From CAVPTL01 sp963729195 (GTDB lineage: Bacteria > Actinomycetota > Thermoleophilia > Gaiellales > JAICJC01), in assembly GCA_963729195.1 (NCBI GenBank), contig CAVSNF010000004.1, positions 124,001-188,000 of the forward strand: a DNA stretch of 64,000 nucleotides. Reading direction: 5' to 3'. How positions within the stretch are numbered: the first letter of the stretch is position 1; each line of letters opens with the position of its first letter. Made by a program: the position numbers and the translations under genes. Of the stretch, positions 16,932 to 26,256 are shown piece after piece. The notes beneath the pieces are model-generated. The model was not told the origin of the DNA, did not search any database, and saw only the letters and a list, made by a program, of their open reading frames with translations.

Positions 16932-18812
16932 TTAGGACGCGGAAACGAACAGTGCGCGTCCACTCCAGTCTCCGGTGCCGGTCACCAGGCTCGGCGATCC
17001 GGAGGTCACGCCGTTGGCAAAGGCGATGCTGGAAAGCCCTGCCGCCGTCGTGTAGTAGAGCTTCCCGCCGGCGATGGTCATGCTCGTGACCGCGCTCGGC
17101 AGCGTGCCGGCGGTAAAGGTCTGACCACCGATCACGTTGTTCTCGGGCTCGAAGTAGCGGTAGTACAGCGTGCTGCTGCCGCTGACCGTGTAGTACAGAC
17201 GGCCCGAGGAGGGCACATACGCCATCCCGGTCAACGACGCGATCGGGAAGTTGGTGTTGGTGAGGCCGTTGAGCGCCACCGAGGACGCGGCGCCGAAGGT
17301 GGAGCCGTCGAACGAGCGCGCATACAGATGCCCGTCGTCCTGTCCGTTGAACAGCGTGCCGTTGATCATGAAGGCGCCGCGAACGTGCGACCAGTCAACG
17401 GCGGTGGAGGAGCTCGGCGAGCCCACCGTGGTGCCGTCGAAGGTGCGGCTGATCAGTCCGGTTGTGCCGAGGCTGTCGAGATTGCCGGGGAGCACACCCG
17501 AGTTCCAAGTGGGGATCGTCTCGCCACCGGCGGTCGGCATGAACGCGATCCGGTTGCGATAGACACCGCCGATGTAGGCGGTGTCGGAGCCGACCCACAG
17601 GCCGGTGGCCGTGGACAGAAGCGCCCACACGCCGGATCCGCGGGGATTGCGGCCGGGGTTCCACGAGAACGGCATGCCGTTGACCGGGTCGAGCGCGGCG
17701 ATACCCATCCGCCCCACTCCGCCGGCGCCGAGGGCGTCACTGGCGTTGGGGTTGTTCATCCAGCGCTGGTGCCCGCCCGCGTAGATCGCGGTTCCGGTGA
17801 CGGCCACGTAGGTGATGCTGTCTCCACCGGTGTAGTCGGCCCAGAGGGGCTTCTGACCGGGGCCGGTGGCATTGGCATCCCACTTGGTCACCGAGTCGCA
17901 CAGAACGCCGGCAGCGGGGCCGCCGGTGTAGGCGCCGGTGTTGCCGAGCACGAAGTAGCTGCCGTCCGGCGAGAACTCGACATCACGGACATACGTGTCG
18001 AACTTGGGATTGCAGTTCGGCTTGAGCGCGTCGGACTCCCACGAGGAGACCGAGACCGGCGTGGTGGTCAGGTCGAGCATCGCGATCTGTGCCCGATCCA
18101 GGCCGCCGGCGGTCAGGAAGGTGCCGGTGGCAACCAGCTTGGTGCCGTCGGGCGAGATGTCGAAGTGCGCCACTCGCAGCGTTCCGTCGCGCTTGTTCGC
18201 GAACGGAATGTTGACGTTGGGGTCGGCCAGTCCGGTGTTGACGTCGACTGCGCCGAAGCGCTCGCGGGGCTGTCCACCCAACGAGGTGAACGCGCCACCC
18301 ACGTACAGGTCGCTGCCGAGCACCTGGATGTCCTCGACCCAGCTGCCGCTGACGTTGGGCTTGAAGCTGGTGTCGATCGAGCCGTCGGACAGGTTGATCT
18401 TGACCAGTCGCTTCTGGGTGGCGCCGTTGACGGTCTGGAACTTGCCGCCGACAAAGACCGCCGTTCCACCCGGCGCGGCGGTCACGGTCGTGACCTCACC
18501 ACCGGCGAATACGGGCGCAAAATTGGTATCGACCACACCTGTGGCCGGATCGAACGACAGCAACTCGCTGCGATTGAGCGTGGTGCCGTCGGAAGACTTG
18601 ACGGATGTGAACGTGCCGCCCACCACGATCCTGTTGCCGACAGTGGCGATGCCGTTGACCACCCCGTTGAGAATGTTGGGGGTCTTGGATGCCGGCGTCG
18701 CCGATACGACAACAGATTGGGCTGCATTGACCTGTGCGCCGGCGGCCGAAACCGCGGCCAGAGCAGCCAGGGGGGCAAACACGAGCGCAGCCAAGCGGAC
18801 GCGTCGGAACAC
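16932..18812 (-). CDS. Secreted Delta-60-type beta-propeller protein, copy A
   Basis: 626 residues. GTG start at 18812 with AAGGAG seven bases upstream. N-terminal Sec signal (FRRVRLAALVFAPLAALAAVSAAGA). The rest is built of repeating units: a GNRIVVGGTFTSV-like strand pattern, followed by FDPATG.VD..FAP, VFVGGKFQTVNG, LYVGGAFTSLGGQPR and FSPDGSYFVLG. These are Delta-60 (DUF5122) repeats that form extracellular propellers; no enzymatic motif is visible and the ligand is unknown. A close paralogue follows upstream in the same direction, so the pair arose by tandem duplication. The lack of cysteines apart from a few suggests a soluble exported protein rather than a wall-anchored one; no sorting signal is seen. 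Confidence 0.8.
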   Translation of the reverse strand: MFRRVRLAALVFAPLAALAAVSAAGAQVNAAQSVVVSATPASKTPNILNGVVNGIATVGNRIVVGGTFTSVKSSDGTTLNRSELLSFDPATGVVDTNFAPVFAGGEVTTVTAAPGGTAVFVGGKFQTVNGATQKRLVKINLSDGSIDTSFKPNVSGSWVEDIQVLGSDLYVGGAFTSLGGQPRERFGAVDVNTGLADPNVNIPFANKRDGTLRVAHFDISPDGTKLVATGTFLTAGGLDRAQIAMLDLTTTPVSVSSWESDALKPNCNPKFDTYVRDVEFSPDGSYFVLGNTGAYTGGPAAGVLCDSVTKWDANATGPGQKPLWADYTGGDSITYVAVTGTAIYAGGHQRWMNNPNASDALGAGGVGRMGIAALDPVNGMPFSWNPGRNPRGSGVWALLSTATGLWVGSDTAYIGGVYRNRIAFMPTAGGETIPTWNSGVLPGNLDSLGTTGLISRTFDGTTVGSPSSSTAVDWSHVRGAFMINGTLFNGQDDGHLYARSFDGSTFGAASSVALNGLTNTNFPIASLTGMAYVPSSGRLYYTVSGSSTLYYRYFEPENNVIGGQTFTAGTLPSAVTSMTIAGGKLYYTTAAGLSSIAFANGVTSGSPSLVTGTGDWSGRALFVSAS

Positions 18813-18923
18813 GGGAGATCTCCTTGTGCGATTGGAACCAGAGCCTGTGGCTTGAGCATACGAGCGCTTCTGGTACCCCGCTAGGGTGATCTTTGGCGTC
18901 GGATTGACGGCGCCGCCGTGGCC

Positions 18924-18954
18924 GGCCGCGGGTAGGTGATCCCCACCCGCGGCC
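18924..18954 (-). terminator. Hairpin downstream of the second beta-propeller gene
   Basis: GGCCGCGGGT pairs with ACCCGCGGCC around 11 bases, 12 bases past the stop codon of the upstream propeller gene. No long T run follows. Confidence 0.55.
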
Positions 18955-18965
18955 CAGCCGCTGGG

Positions 18966-20866
18966 TCAAGCCGGCCGCACGAACATCCCGCGCGCTCCGC
19001 TCCAGTTGCGCCGATCGACCGACGGGCCCGAGACGCGCACCGGCCTGCCGGTGATCGTGCGACCGTTGAAGGCGATCCGATACAGGTCGGCGCCCTGATT
19101 GAAGTACACGAATGAGCCGATCCGCGTCATCGTCGTCGGCTGGATGTACGAACCGCCGACCTTGAACATGGCGACGTGCTGGACGGCGGCGCCGAGCAGA
19201 CCACTCTGAGGCTCGAACGGGCTCGAGTACAGCGCCGAGTCTCCGGTCTTGATGTAGAACAGCCGACCCGAGGCCGGGTCGTAGAAGGCTCCGGCGATGC
19301 GCAGGCTCCCCGAGAGGCCGTACAGCGGCAGATCCCGAGGCGCTCCCACGGCGGCTGCCGTTGAACGACCGCGCGATCAGATGGTCTGCGACGGTGAACG
19401 TGAAGAGCGTCTGTCCGACCATGAACGCCCCCCGCGACCGCGACCAGTCCACACCCGACCTGACCGCTTGTGGATTCACCGCCTTGCGTACGCCACTGAA
19501 GCCCGTGCGTACCAGGCCCTTGCCGATCGTGTAGAGAGGGCCCGGCGCGGTGCCCACCGTGCCCGCAGCGATCGCGGTGCCGCCGGCGGTCGGGAACATG
19601 GCCAGGCGAGGCCGGTACTGCCCGTTGGTGTAGCCGGTGTCGGAACCCATCCACAGCCCCTCCGGGGTCACCAGGAAGGCGTACACGCCGGTGCCGCGTG
19701 GCTTGCGGCCGGGATTCCACGAGAACGGCATGCCGTTGATCGGGTCGAGCGCGGCGATACCCGAGCGCGGCACCGCACCGGCGGCCGGCTGGGCGCCGCG
19801 GCCGCGCGGGTCGGCGACGGTGTTCTCCATCCAGCGCTGGTGCCCACCGGCGTAAATCGCGGTTCCGGTGACCGCGATCTGGGTGATGCTGTCGCCGCCG
19901 CTCGGGTCGTCCCAGGTCTCGAACCGATGCGCGCCCACCGCCCGCGCGTTCCATCGAGCTGATCGAATCGCACAGGCCGATGCCCCCGCCGGTGGCGCCC
20001 AGCACGAAGTAGCTGCTGTCGGGCGAGAAAGCGACGTCGCGAATGATGCCGCCGGCCTTCAGCTTGCAGGCCGTCTTGAACCGATCGGTCTCCCAGTTGG
20101 CGACCGATACGGAACCGCCCTGGAGGTTGAGCATCGCGATCTGCGCGCGATCAAGGCCGTTGACGGTGGTGAACGATCCCACGGCGACCAGGCGGCTGCC
20201 GTCCGGCGCGATGTCGAAGTGGGTGACTTCGAGCGTGCCCACCGTGGGGGCGGCGAAGGTCACGTTCACATCCGGGACGACGGTGCCCGAACCGGCTTCC
20301 ACCGCGGCAAATCCTGTGCGGGGCTGTCCCCCGACGGTCGCAAATGCCCCGCTGATATAGAGCCGGCCGGCGATCACGGCCGAGTCGTCCACGATGCCCG
20401 CCCCCACCGCGGGGTGGAAGGACGGGTCGACCGAACCGTCGGCAAGGCGCAACCGGACGACCCCGTGGCGGTTGTCGCCGTCGACCTTGGTGAAGCGCCC
20501 GCCCACAAACACTCCCTTGCCTCCCGGTGCGGGGCTGAGCGTGAACACGCTGCCGCCGGCAATCGTCGGGGCAAACTGCGGGTCGATCGCCCCGGTGGCA
20601 GCGTCAAACGCGAACAGGTCGGTGCGCTCGACCACGGCTCCACCGGGAGCTCGCACCTTGGTGAACGACCCGCCCACCACGATCGTGTTGCCGACCCGCA
20701 CCAGCGCCTGTACCCGGCCGTCGAGCACCTGCGGGCTCCAGTCGACCGGCCTCTGTGCGACCACCACCGGCTGCGCCCCGGTCGCAGCCAGAGCGGTGGA
20801 GGCGCACCCCAGCACGGCGGCAACCGCGACCGCCACTCCCCCGACAATCATCTTGATATATTGCAA
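18966..20866 (-). CDS. Secreted Delta-60-type beta-propeller protein, copy B (frameshifted)
   Basis: About 633 residues, paralogous to copy A over its whole length (shared QRWM, NGMPFSWNPGR, GLWVGSD/GLWMGSD and VDWS segments). TTG at 20866 with AGGGAG six bases upstream is a good start; ATG 20851 is the alternative. The signal peptide is MIVGGVAVAVAAVLGCASTALAA. Frame changes at about 19945 and 19355 break an otherwise continuous protein. In both places the paralogue shows that the sequence continues in the new frame, so they are probably sequence errors. The final residues RNWSGARGMFVRPA match the end of copy A (DWSGRALFVSAS). Function unknown; presumably exported. Confidence 0.75.
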
Positions 20867-20975
20867 CAATCGCTCCCTTAAATAAAACAAAACTGATAAG
20901 ATGCAGTTCAACTCTACCCCCGTACCACTTAGAGTCAATACCCGCAAGGGCAACGCTGCGCGGTATCCTGGGGCG

Positions 20976-21590
20976 ATGGGGACCGCCGCCAACACTCAGC
21001 GCGGCATCGGGCGGCGCGAGACGTTGTTGGACGCTGCCTGCGCGGTCATCGCACGGTCGGGGACGCGGACACTGCGGATCGAGGACGTCGCACGCGAGGC
21101 GGGCGTCTCGATCGGACTCGTCTACTACTACTTCGAAGGCCGCGAGGAGCTGATCTCGCTGGCATTCGAGTACGTCAACCAGCGCACCGAAGCCGCGTTC
21201 GCCCGGCGCGGGCAGCCCACCGGCACCGGTCTCGAGCGCGCGGTGGCACGACTGCTTCGCGAGCTCACCGAAGAGCCTGAATCGCACGAGGCCTGGATGA
21301 TCTGGATCGAGATGACGTCCGGCTCGTTCACTCAGCCGCGGCTGCGGACGCTTCTGAGCGACGCGTACGAGGGCTGGACGACGGAAGTGGCCGAGCTGCT
21401 CGCCGACGGTCAGGCAGACGGATCCGTCCCCGGCGACGTCGACCCAGTCGCCTCCTCCATTCGGCTGACGGCAAGCATGGAGGGCCTGGGCACCCGCTGG
21501 ATGACCGGTTCGATCCCCAACGCCGAGGCGCGGCTGCTGGCGCTCGGCGGAATCGAGCGCGAACTCGGCGTCAAGCTTCCCCCGGCCTGA
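20976..21590 (+). CDS. TetR-family transcriptional regulator
   Basis: 204 residues from ATG 20976. N-terminal helix-turn-helix: RRETLLDAACAVIARSGTRTLRIEDVAREAGVSIGLVYYYFEGREELI, the classic TetR/AcrR pattern. The C-terminal ligand domain is variable, with a TetR_C-like WIEMTSGSFTQPRLR stretch, as in BetI/RutR-like members. It is divergent from beta-propeller copy B across an AT-rich 109-base spacer, so it may control that gene and itself; no clear operator palindrome was found. The ligand is unknown. Confidence 0.88.
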   Translation: MGTAANTQRGIGRRETLLDAACAVIARSGTRTLRIEDVAREAGVSIGLVYYYFEGREELISLAFEYVNQRTEAAFARRGQPTGTGLERAVARLLRELTEEPESHEAWMIWIEMTSGSFTQPRLRTLLSDAYEGWTTEVAELLADGQADGSVPGDVDPVASSIRLTASMEGLGTRWMTGSIPNAEARLLALGGIERELGVKLPPA

Positions 21591-21734
21591 GCCTCACCCT
21601 CCGGAGGCACGCACAACAGGGGGTCTGCACTTCCCCCCGCCCGGGGATGCTGTTTCGCCCCCGACCCCGCAAAGTGAGTCTGGGTGTGCCGAGCCTTGCT
21701 CGGAATTGGGGCTGGTCGACTATGGAGGGGAACG

Positions 21735-22946
21735 ATGGATCCTCGCTGCGCGCCGTCGTCAAACGAGAGCGGCCAGGCGCTGCCGCTGGTAGTGGCGTTC
21801 GTGCTGGTGTTGATGATCATGTGCGGCGCAGTGATCGACATCGGAAACGCCTATCGCGTGCACCAGCAGCTGCAGGCGTCGGCCGATGCCGCTGCCGCCG
21901 CCGGCGCGAGCAACCTCCCGTCCACCGCCGCGGCAATCACCGCGGCCACGAAGTTCAGCGCGGGATCGGGCGGCAAGAACCCGATCGCCGGCGCAGGCAC
22001 CGTGGCGGTATCCGCCACCACCGACTGCTCGACCAGTCCGGACTTCTGTAGCCCCGCCAACACGGTGCACGTGACCCAGGACGCGGACGTACCCACGACG
22101 TTCCTGCGTGTGATCGGGATCGACACGATTCCCGAGACGGTGCACGCGCAAGCCTGCTCCCCGTGTGGCGGGCTGCCGCTGGACGTGATGATCGTGCTCG
22201 ACCGGTCAGGATCGATGTCGGGCACCAAGCTGACCTCGGCCAAGGATGGCATCCTGGCCTTCCTGGGCTCGATGGACCCGGCCCAGGACAACGTCGGTCT
22301 GGCGGTGCTGCCGCCGGCTGCGAACACCGGCAGCGCCTGCGCCGCCTCCGCCTCGGGGAACTACAACCTCGTCGGCAGCTCGTATGTGCTGGTGCCGCTG
22401 AACAACACCTATGCCTTCTCGGCCGGCAATCTCAATCCCAGCTCACAGCTTCTGTCCACGCTCAGCTGCGTGCAGGCGGGCGGCCAGACCGCGTATGCAA
22501 ACGCGCTCGATGCTGCCCAGGCGGAACTCGACGCGCACGCACGAGCAGGCACCCAGAAGGTGATCATCATCCTCTCTGACGGCGCCGCCAACTCGGGGCC
22601 GAGCTATCTGCCCAACACGTCGCCGTACCGAACCCGTCCATGCGGTCAGGCGGTGAACGTGGCGACGGGGAGCAAGGCGCAGGGCGTGCTGGTGTATTCC
22701 ATCGCCTACGACATCTCCGGAGCGGGGGCCGACCCGTGCTACGCGGCCCAGGGGGCGATCGTGAACGGTCGCCCGGCCGGATCGAGCAACACACCCGAGG
22801 TGCCGGCGATCCAGTCGAACGAGGCGCTGCAGCAGATCGCAAGCCCCGGCAACTACTACGCCCAGCCGCAACCGACGCAACTGACGACGATCTTCCTCGC
22901 CATCAGCGCCGACATCGCATTGGGCACCAGCCGCATCAACGGCTGA
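21735..22946 (+). CDS. TadG-like pilus-associated protein with von Willebrand A domain
   Basis: 403 residues from ATG 21735, with GGAGGGG upstream. The N-terminus (SGQALPLVVAFVLVLMIMCGAVIDIGNAYRVHQQLQ, then SADAAAAAGA) is the Tad/TadG-type membrane anchor found in Flp pilus loci. A VWA domain follows from about residue 155: MIDAS motif DRSGSMSG, then QTAYANALDAAQ and IILSDGAANSG. It is probably exported and anchored with the VWA domain outside. No other tad genes (cpaF, tadB/C) are adjacent, so it is an orphan here. A hairpin terminator follows immediately. Confidence 0.82.
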   Translation: MDPRCAPSSNESGQALPLVVAFVLVLMIMCGAVIDIGNAYRVHQQLQASADAAAAAGASNLPSTAAAITAATKFSAGSGGKNPIAGAGTVAVSATTDCSTSPDFCSPANTVHVTQDADVPTTFLRVIGIDTIPETVHAQACSPCGGLPLDVMIVLDRSGSMSGTKLTSAKDGILAFLGSMDPAQDNVGLAVLPPAANTGSACAASASGNYNLVGSSYVLVPLNNTYAFSAGNLNPSSQLLSTLSCVQAGGQTAYANALDAAQAELDAHARAGTQKVIIILSDGAANSGPSYLPNTSPYRTRPCGQAVNVATGSKAQGVLVYSIAYDISGAGADPCYAAQGAIVNGRPAGSSNTPEVPAIQSNEALQQIASPGNYYAQPQPTQLTTIFLAISADIALGTSRING

Positions 22947-22953
22947 GAAGTAA

Positions 22954-22996
22954 GCATGGAGGGGGCGGTAGCGGGGGCGCACGGCCCCCTCCATGC
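22954..22996 (+). terminator. Hairpin terminator after the TadG-like gene
   Basis: GCATGGAGGGGGC pairs with GCCCCCTCCATGC (13 bp) around a 17-base loop, starting 8 bases after the stop codon. Confidence 0.65.
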
Positions 22997-23162
22997 GGAT
23001 CAAGATGGGTGATCCTTCCAGGCTTTACGCTTTGTCCACGAACTGCTGCCGGGGTGCTTACACCTACTGCCGATGACTACTGCGCCCCATCATCGACACC
23101 CTGATCCGATCCCACGGGGCCACCGGCCACACCTCCCGGCCGGGTCATACCTCCCCCACCCG

Positions 23163-23194
23163 CCCGGCGCTCAATGCCGACTCTGAGCGCCGGG
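23163..23194 (+). other. Leader hairpin before the alpha/beta hydrolase gene
   Basis: CCCGGCGCTCA and TGAGCGCCGGG form a perfect 11-bp stem with a 10-base loop, ending 9 bases before the GTG start. It leaves the GTGGGGA ribosome site just outside the stem. It may be a terminator of upstream transcription or affect translation initiation; no known riboswitch pattern is seen. Confidence 0.45.
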
Positions 23195-23202
23195 AGTGGG
23201 GA

Positions 23203-23973
23203 GTGTGTAGCGTGCGGAGGATGGTCGACCGAGACTTCGGTGGGGTGGGCCCGCCGGTTGCCTTGCTGCACGGCCTGGCGGGATATGCCGGCGAGTGGGC
23301 CGAGACCGCGTCCTGGCTCTCCGAGAGCCACCACGTGGTGGCACTGGAGCAGCGTGGCCACGGCCGCGACGGCCGCGCGAGCACCGATGTCTCGCGGGCC
23401 GCATTCGTCGCCGACGCCGAGAAGTGGTTGGAGCGGCTCGGACAGGCCGTGGTGGTGGGGCAATCGCTGGGAGGGCACACAGCCTTTCTCGTGGCGGCCG
23501 AACGCCCCGACCTTGTGCGTGCGCTGGTTGTCCTCGAGGCGACACCGGCAGCCGATCCCGATGCGCCCGCGATCGTACGCAGCTGGCTGGAGTCGTGGCC
23601 GGTGCCCTTCCGCGATCAGGAGCACGCGCGCCAATTCTTCGGCGGCGCTACGACGTGGTCACAGACGTGGGTGGGTGGTCTGGAACAGCGCGACGACGGG
23701 CTATGGCCGGCATTCGACATCGACCTGATGGTCGCCGCGCTGGAAGAGGTCAGCCGCACGTCGTACTGGGATGCGTGGGCGGCTGTGCGCTGCCCGATCT
23801 TGATCGTGCGCGCAGCCGGCGGGGACGGGTCGGCCGACTACCGGCGGATGGTCGAGTTGCAGCCGAACGCGCAGCTGGTCGAGATCGCCGACGCCGGACA
23901 CGACGTCCATCTCGACCAGCCGCAACGCTGGCGGGAAGCGCTCGAGCGCTTCCTCGACGAGCTAGACCGCTGA
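23203..23973 (+). CDS. Alpha/beta-fold hydrolase
   Basis: 256 residues. Oxyanion-hole segment PVALLHGLAGYAGEW, nucleophile elbow VVGQSLGGHTAF (Ser), a probable Asp near the C-terminal third and His in DAGHDVHLDQP give the complete hydrolase triad. GTG 23203 is used, with ATG 23221 as an alternative. The family is broad (esterases, haloperoxidase-like, lactonases, MhpC-like) and the substrate cannot be inferred. It is convergent with the helical secreted protein gene that follows. Confidence 0.85.
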   Translation: MCSVRRMVDRDFGGVGPPVALLHGLAGYAGEWAETASWLSESHHVVALEQRGHGRDGRASTDVSRAAFVADAEKWLERLGQAVVVGQSLGGHTAFLVAAERPDLVRALVVLEATPAADPDAPAIVRSWLESWPVPFRDQEHARQFFGGATTWSQTWVGGLEQRDDGLWPAFDIDLMVAALEEVSRTSYWDAWAAVRCPILIVRAAGGDGSADYRRMVELQPNAQLVEIADAGHDVHLDQPQRWREALERFLDELDR

Positions 23974-24015
23974 GGCGACTGTCGGCTGTGCCGAAGGCTG
24001 TGTGCCGCCCTGCTC

Positions 24016-24715
24016 CTACGCCGCCGCCGTTGCCCATCGGCGGGCCACCCCACGAGTGGTGAAACTCGAACCCGTGGGTGATCAGCTGGTCGATCCGCTG
24101 AGACAGGAACTTCTCGATCTTGGCGGCCTGAGTCTTGGTGATCCGGCCGGACTTGACCGCATCGTTGAGCGGCTTCTTGGCCGACTGCAGCAGCTCCTGC
24201 TCCAAGCCGGCGACGGTCTTGCCGTGCGCCTTGGCGATGGCAGCCGGGGTCTTGCCGCTGCGAAGCTCCTTCAGCAGCTGCTGATCGGAGATGCCCAGGT
24301 AGGTGGCCGCGGTGTGCAGCCAGATCATCGGCCCGCCGTGCGGCGGACCGCCGGGGCCGGCGAACATGTGGTGGCGCGGCCCACCGAAGCCGCGACCGTC
24401 GAACCCGGGGCCGCCCATGCCGAACCCGGGGCCGTCATGGTCCTTGAGGTGCTGCTTGATGCGCTCCGCCTGTGCCTTGGTCAGCTTGCCGTCCTTGACC
24501 AACTGGTCGAGGCGATCGGCCATCGCGCCCTGATAGGCAGTGCGCACCTTGGCCGGTGAGACACCCAGACGCCGCGCGAAATCGTTGAGGAACGACGGGG
24601 ATGAGCCCGCGCCTGCTCCCAGGGCCGTACCGGCGATGCCCACCACACCGACCGCGATGGCACCGATGATCGCTATCCGCTTCCTGTGTGCACCCACGTC
24701 AAGCTCCTTTGGCAC
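24016..24715 (-). CDS. Exported helical-repeat protein of unknown function
   Basis: About 230 residues. A signal/anchor (GAHRKRIAIIGAIAVGVVGIAGTALG) is followed by a duplicated helical unit. The first is LGVSPAKVRTAYQGAMADRL with KDGKLTKAQAERIKQHL; the second is LGISDQQLLKELRSGKTPA with KSGRITKTQAAKIEKFL. A Gly/His-rich linker (GFGMGGPGFDGRGFGG) lies between them. The open frame continues to 23750, far into the convergent hydrolase gene. A one-base slip in the GGCGGCGGC tract near 24020 would instead stop it at 24016, which I prefer because it removes the overlap. Proteins of this architecture are common in actinobacteria without assigned function. Confidence 0.6.
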
Positions 24716-24790
24716 GCCGAGTTATCTACTCGGAATATGCGCGCGCAGAAGCCGACCCGCAAGCGAATTCGCGTGATTCTGGGGAAACTC

Positions 24791-25417
24791 TCAGGAAGCG
24801 ACAGCCGCCCGCAGCGACTCGACGACCTGGTCGCTGGTCATCGGCTGCGAGAACATCGGGTAGTCGCGAGCGGTGGCAACGCGCTGTTCCTCGTCACTTG
24901 TGGCCGCCGTGCAGTCGGTCAGGGTGACCACGTCGTAGCCCTTTTCATAGGCGGTGCGCATGGTCGACTCCACACAGCAGTTTGTCAGGAACCCCGCCAG
25001 GATGACCGTCTCCACCTCACGGCTACGCAGCACGAAATCGAGGTTGGTGGAGGCGAATGTATCCAGCCCCCGCTTGCCCTCGATCACGATGTCGTTCTCC
25101 TCGGGCGCGAGCTGATCACAGATCTCAGCACCCCAGGTGCCCTTGACGAACGCGCCCGAGTCGATCACGCCCTTGAGAATTCCGTAGACCTTGTCGGGGT
25201 CGCCGAGCTCGCCGTAGCCGGGAGCGAACGTGATCGGTGCGTGCAGCACCGTCACTCCGGCAGCACGCGCCTCAGCAACCACCTTGCGGGTGTTCTCGAT
25301 CATCTGGCTGTCGTCCATCACGCCTTTGACGGCGTCATGCAGCGCACCGCCCTCCGAGGTGAAGTCGTTCTGATACTCGATCAGCACCACCGCGGTCTTG
25401 TCGGGATCCATCTCCAT
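24791..25417 (-). CDS. Isochorismatase-family cysteine hydrolase
   Basis: 208 residues from ATG 25417, which sits six bases after AGGAGG. The catalytic triad is visible: Asp in VLIEYQNDF, Lys in VIEGKRG and Cys in LTNCCVEST, with the cis-peptide region ILAGFLTNCC. Members hydrolyse amides or vinyl ethers (nicotinamidase, N-carbamoylsarcosine amidase, isochorismatase). N-carbamoylsarcosine amidase would suit the methylamine theme, but nothing in the sequence distinguishes it. It overlaps the upstream small membrane protein gene (TGATG), suggesting coupled translation. Confidence 0.87.
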   Translation of the reverse strand: MEMDPDKTAVVLIEYQNDFTSEGGALHDAVKGVMDDSQMIENTRKVVAEARAAGVTVLHAPITFAPGYGELGDPDKVYGILKGVIDSGAFVKGTWGAEICDQLAPEENDIVIEGKRGLDTFASTNLDFVLRSREVETVILAGFLTNCCVESTMRTAYEKGYDVVTLTDCTAATSDEEQRVATARDYPMFSQPMTSDQVVESLRAAVAS

Positions 25418-25695
25418 CACACACCTCCTGAAGGGTCGGGAACTCCAGCCTCGGCCTTCTCCCGAAGCCGCATCCGCGCGTCACCGATCTGCTCCCGCAT
25501 GGCGTCGATAGCGGGATCCTTCGGGGGCGGTGGCACCACGGCCTCGGTGACATCATCGATCTCTTCCACGGTCACGGCCGCGACCTCGCTCACACTGTCG
25601 TCGTCGCGGTGGCGGCGGGAGCGCACCGCAGCTCCGGCAGCAACTGCTCCAGCGGCGGACGCCACTCCGGCAACGAACCATCCAACGCGCTTCAT
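25417..25695 (-). CDS. Small membrane-anchored protein, unknown function
   Basis: 92 residues. ATG 25695 with GGAGG six bases upstream. One N-terminal hydrophobic segment (GWFVAGVASAAGAVAAGAAV) is followed by an Arg-rich stop-transfer (RSRRHRDDD), an acidic stretch and a proline run (VVPPPPKDP), then a short amphipathic helix (AIDAMREQIGDARMRLREKAEAG). It looks like a tail or anchor protein exposed in the cytoplasm. It is divergent from rpsF and co-transcribed with the isochorismatase gene. Confidence 0.65.
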   Translation of the reverse strand: MKRVGWFVAGVASAAGAVAAGAAVRSRRHRDDDSVSEVAAVTVEEIDDVTEAVVPPPPKDPAIDAMREQIGDARMRLREKAEAGVPDPSGGV

Positions 25696-25843
25696 GTGCA
25701 CCTCCGTGTGGGAGACCGCCGAGTATACTGCCGTCTCCAATCGAGCAGCTTCCTGTCTCGGCGTGGTGCCGCACTCCTGATCGTGGCACCGAAGTGGCGG
25801 TTCTGCCGCCAAGCACGCCGAGGCCGCTTTCAGTCCAGAGGAG

Positions 25844-26188
25844 GTGATCAGGATCAACCAATACGAGATCATGCTGATGATCGACCCGGAAGTCGCTGAA
25901 GAGCGGCAGACCGAGATCATCGATCGAGTCAAGGCCGACATCACCGGGCGTGGCGGCACCTGGGTGTCCATCGACCCATGGGGCAAGCGCAAGCTGGCCT
26001 ACGAAATCGACCACCAGACCGACGCGTGGTACTACGTGCTCAACTTCGACAGCAGCCCCGAGGCGCTGGACGAGGCCACACGAGTGCTCGCCATCACCGA
26101 CGGCGTCATGCGCCATATGGCCGTCACCCGCATCAAACCGAGCGGACAGCCGGCCGCGTCGCCGGAGCCGGCCGAAGTCGCCGGCTGA
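25844..26188 (+). CDS. rpsF: 30S ribosomal protein S6
   Basis: About 114 residues. NQYEIMLMIDP, GKRKLAYEID and YYVLNFDSSPEALDE are clear S6 hallmarks. The start is problematic. The only in-frame canonical codon before the conserved NQYEIM is GTG 25844, which lies inside a perfect AGGAGGTGATC Shine-Dalgarno match. The codon at the proper distance and at the usual protein start is ATC at 25853 (giving an N-terminus of (M)NQYEIM). Either ATC is used, or a base was miscalled. S6 binds 16S rRNA with S18 in the small-subunit platform. It heads the rpsF-ssb-rpsR-rplI-dnaB-purA series. Confidence 0.95.
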   Translation: MIRINQYEIMLMIDPEVAEERQTEIIDRVKADITGRGGTWVSIDPWGKRKLAYEIDHQTDAWYYVLNFDSSPEALDEATRVLAITDGVMRHMAVTRIKPSGQPAASPEPAEVAG

Positions 26189-26256
26189 CAGCCGACCGCG
26201 TGCCTACCATTATCGAACGCACGTTCGCAAAAGCACGCTAGAGGAGGTATCCCCAA

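Noticed and set aside
23750..24016. C-terminal extension of the helical-repeat protein into the hydrolase gene
   Set aside because: It would overlap the convergent hydrolase by over 220 bases and has low-complexity Arg-rich composition; a frame slip in the GGC tract is more likely.
24717..24733. Small inverted repeat CCGAGT-TATCT-ACTCGG before the helical-repeat gene
   Set aside because: Only six-base arms next to the start codon; too weak for an operator or terminator call without comparative data.
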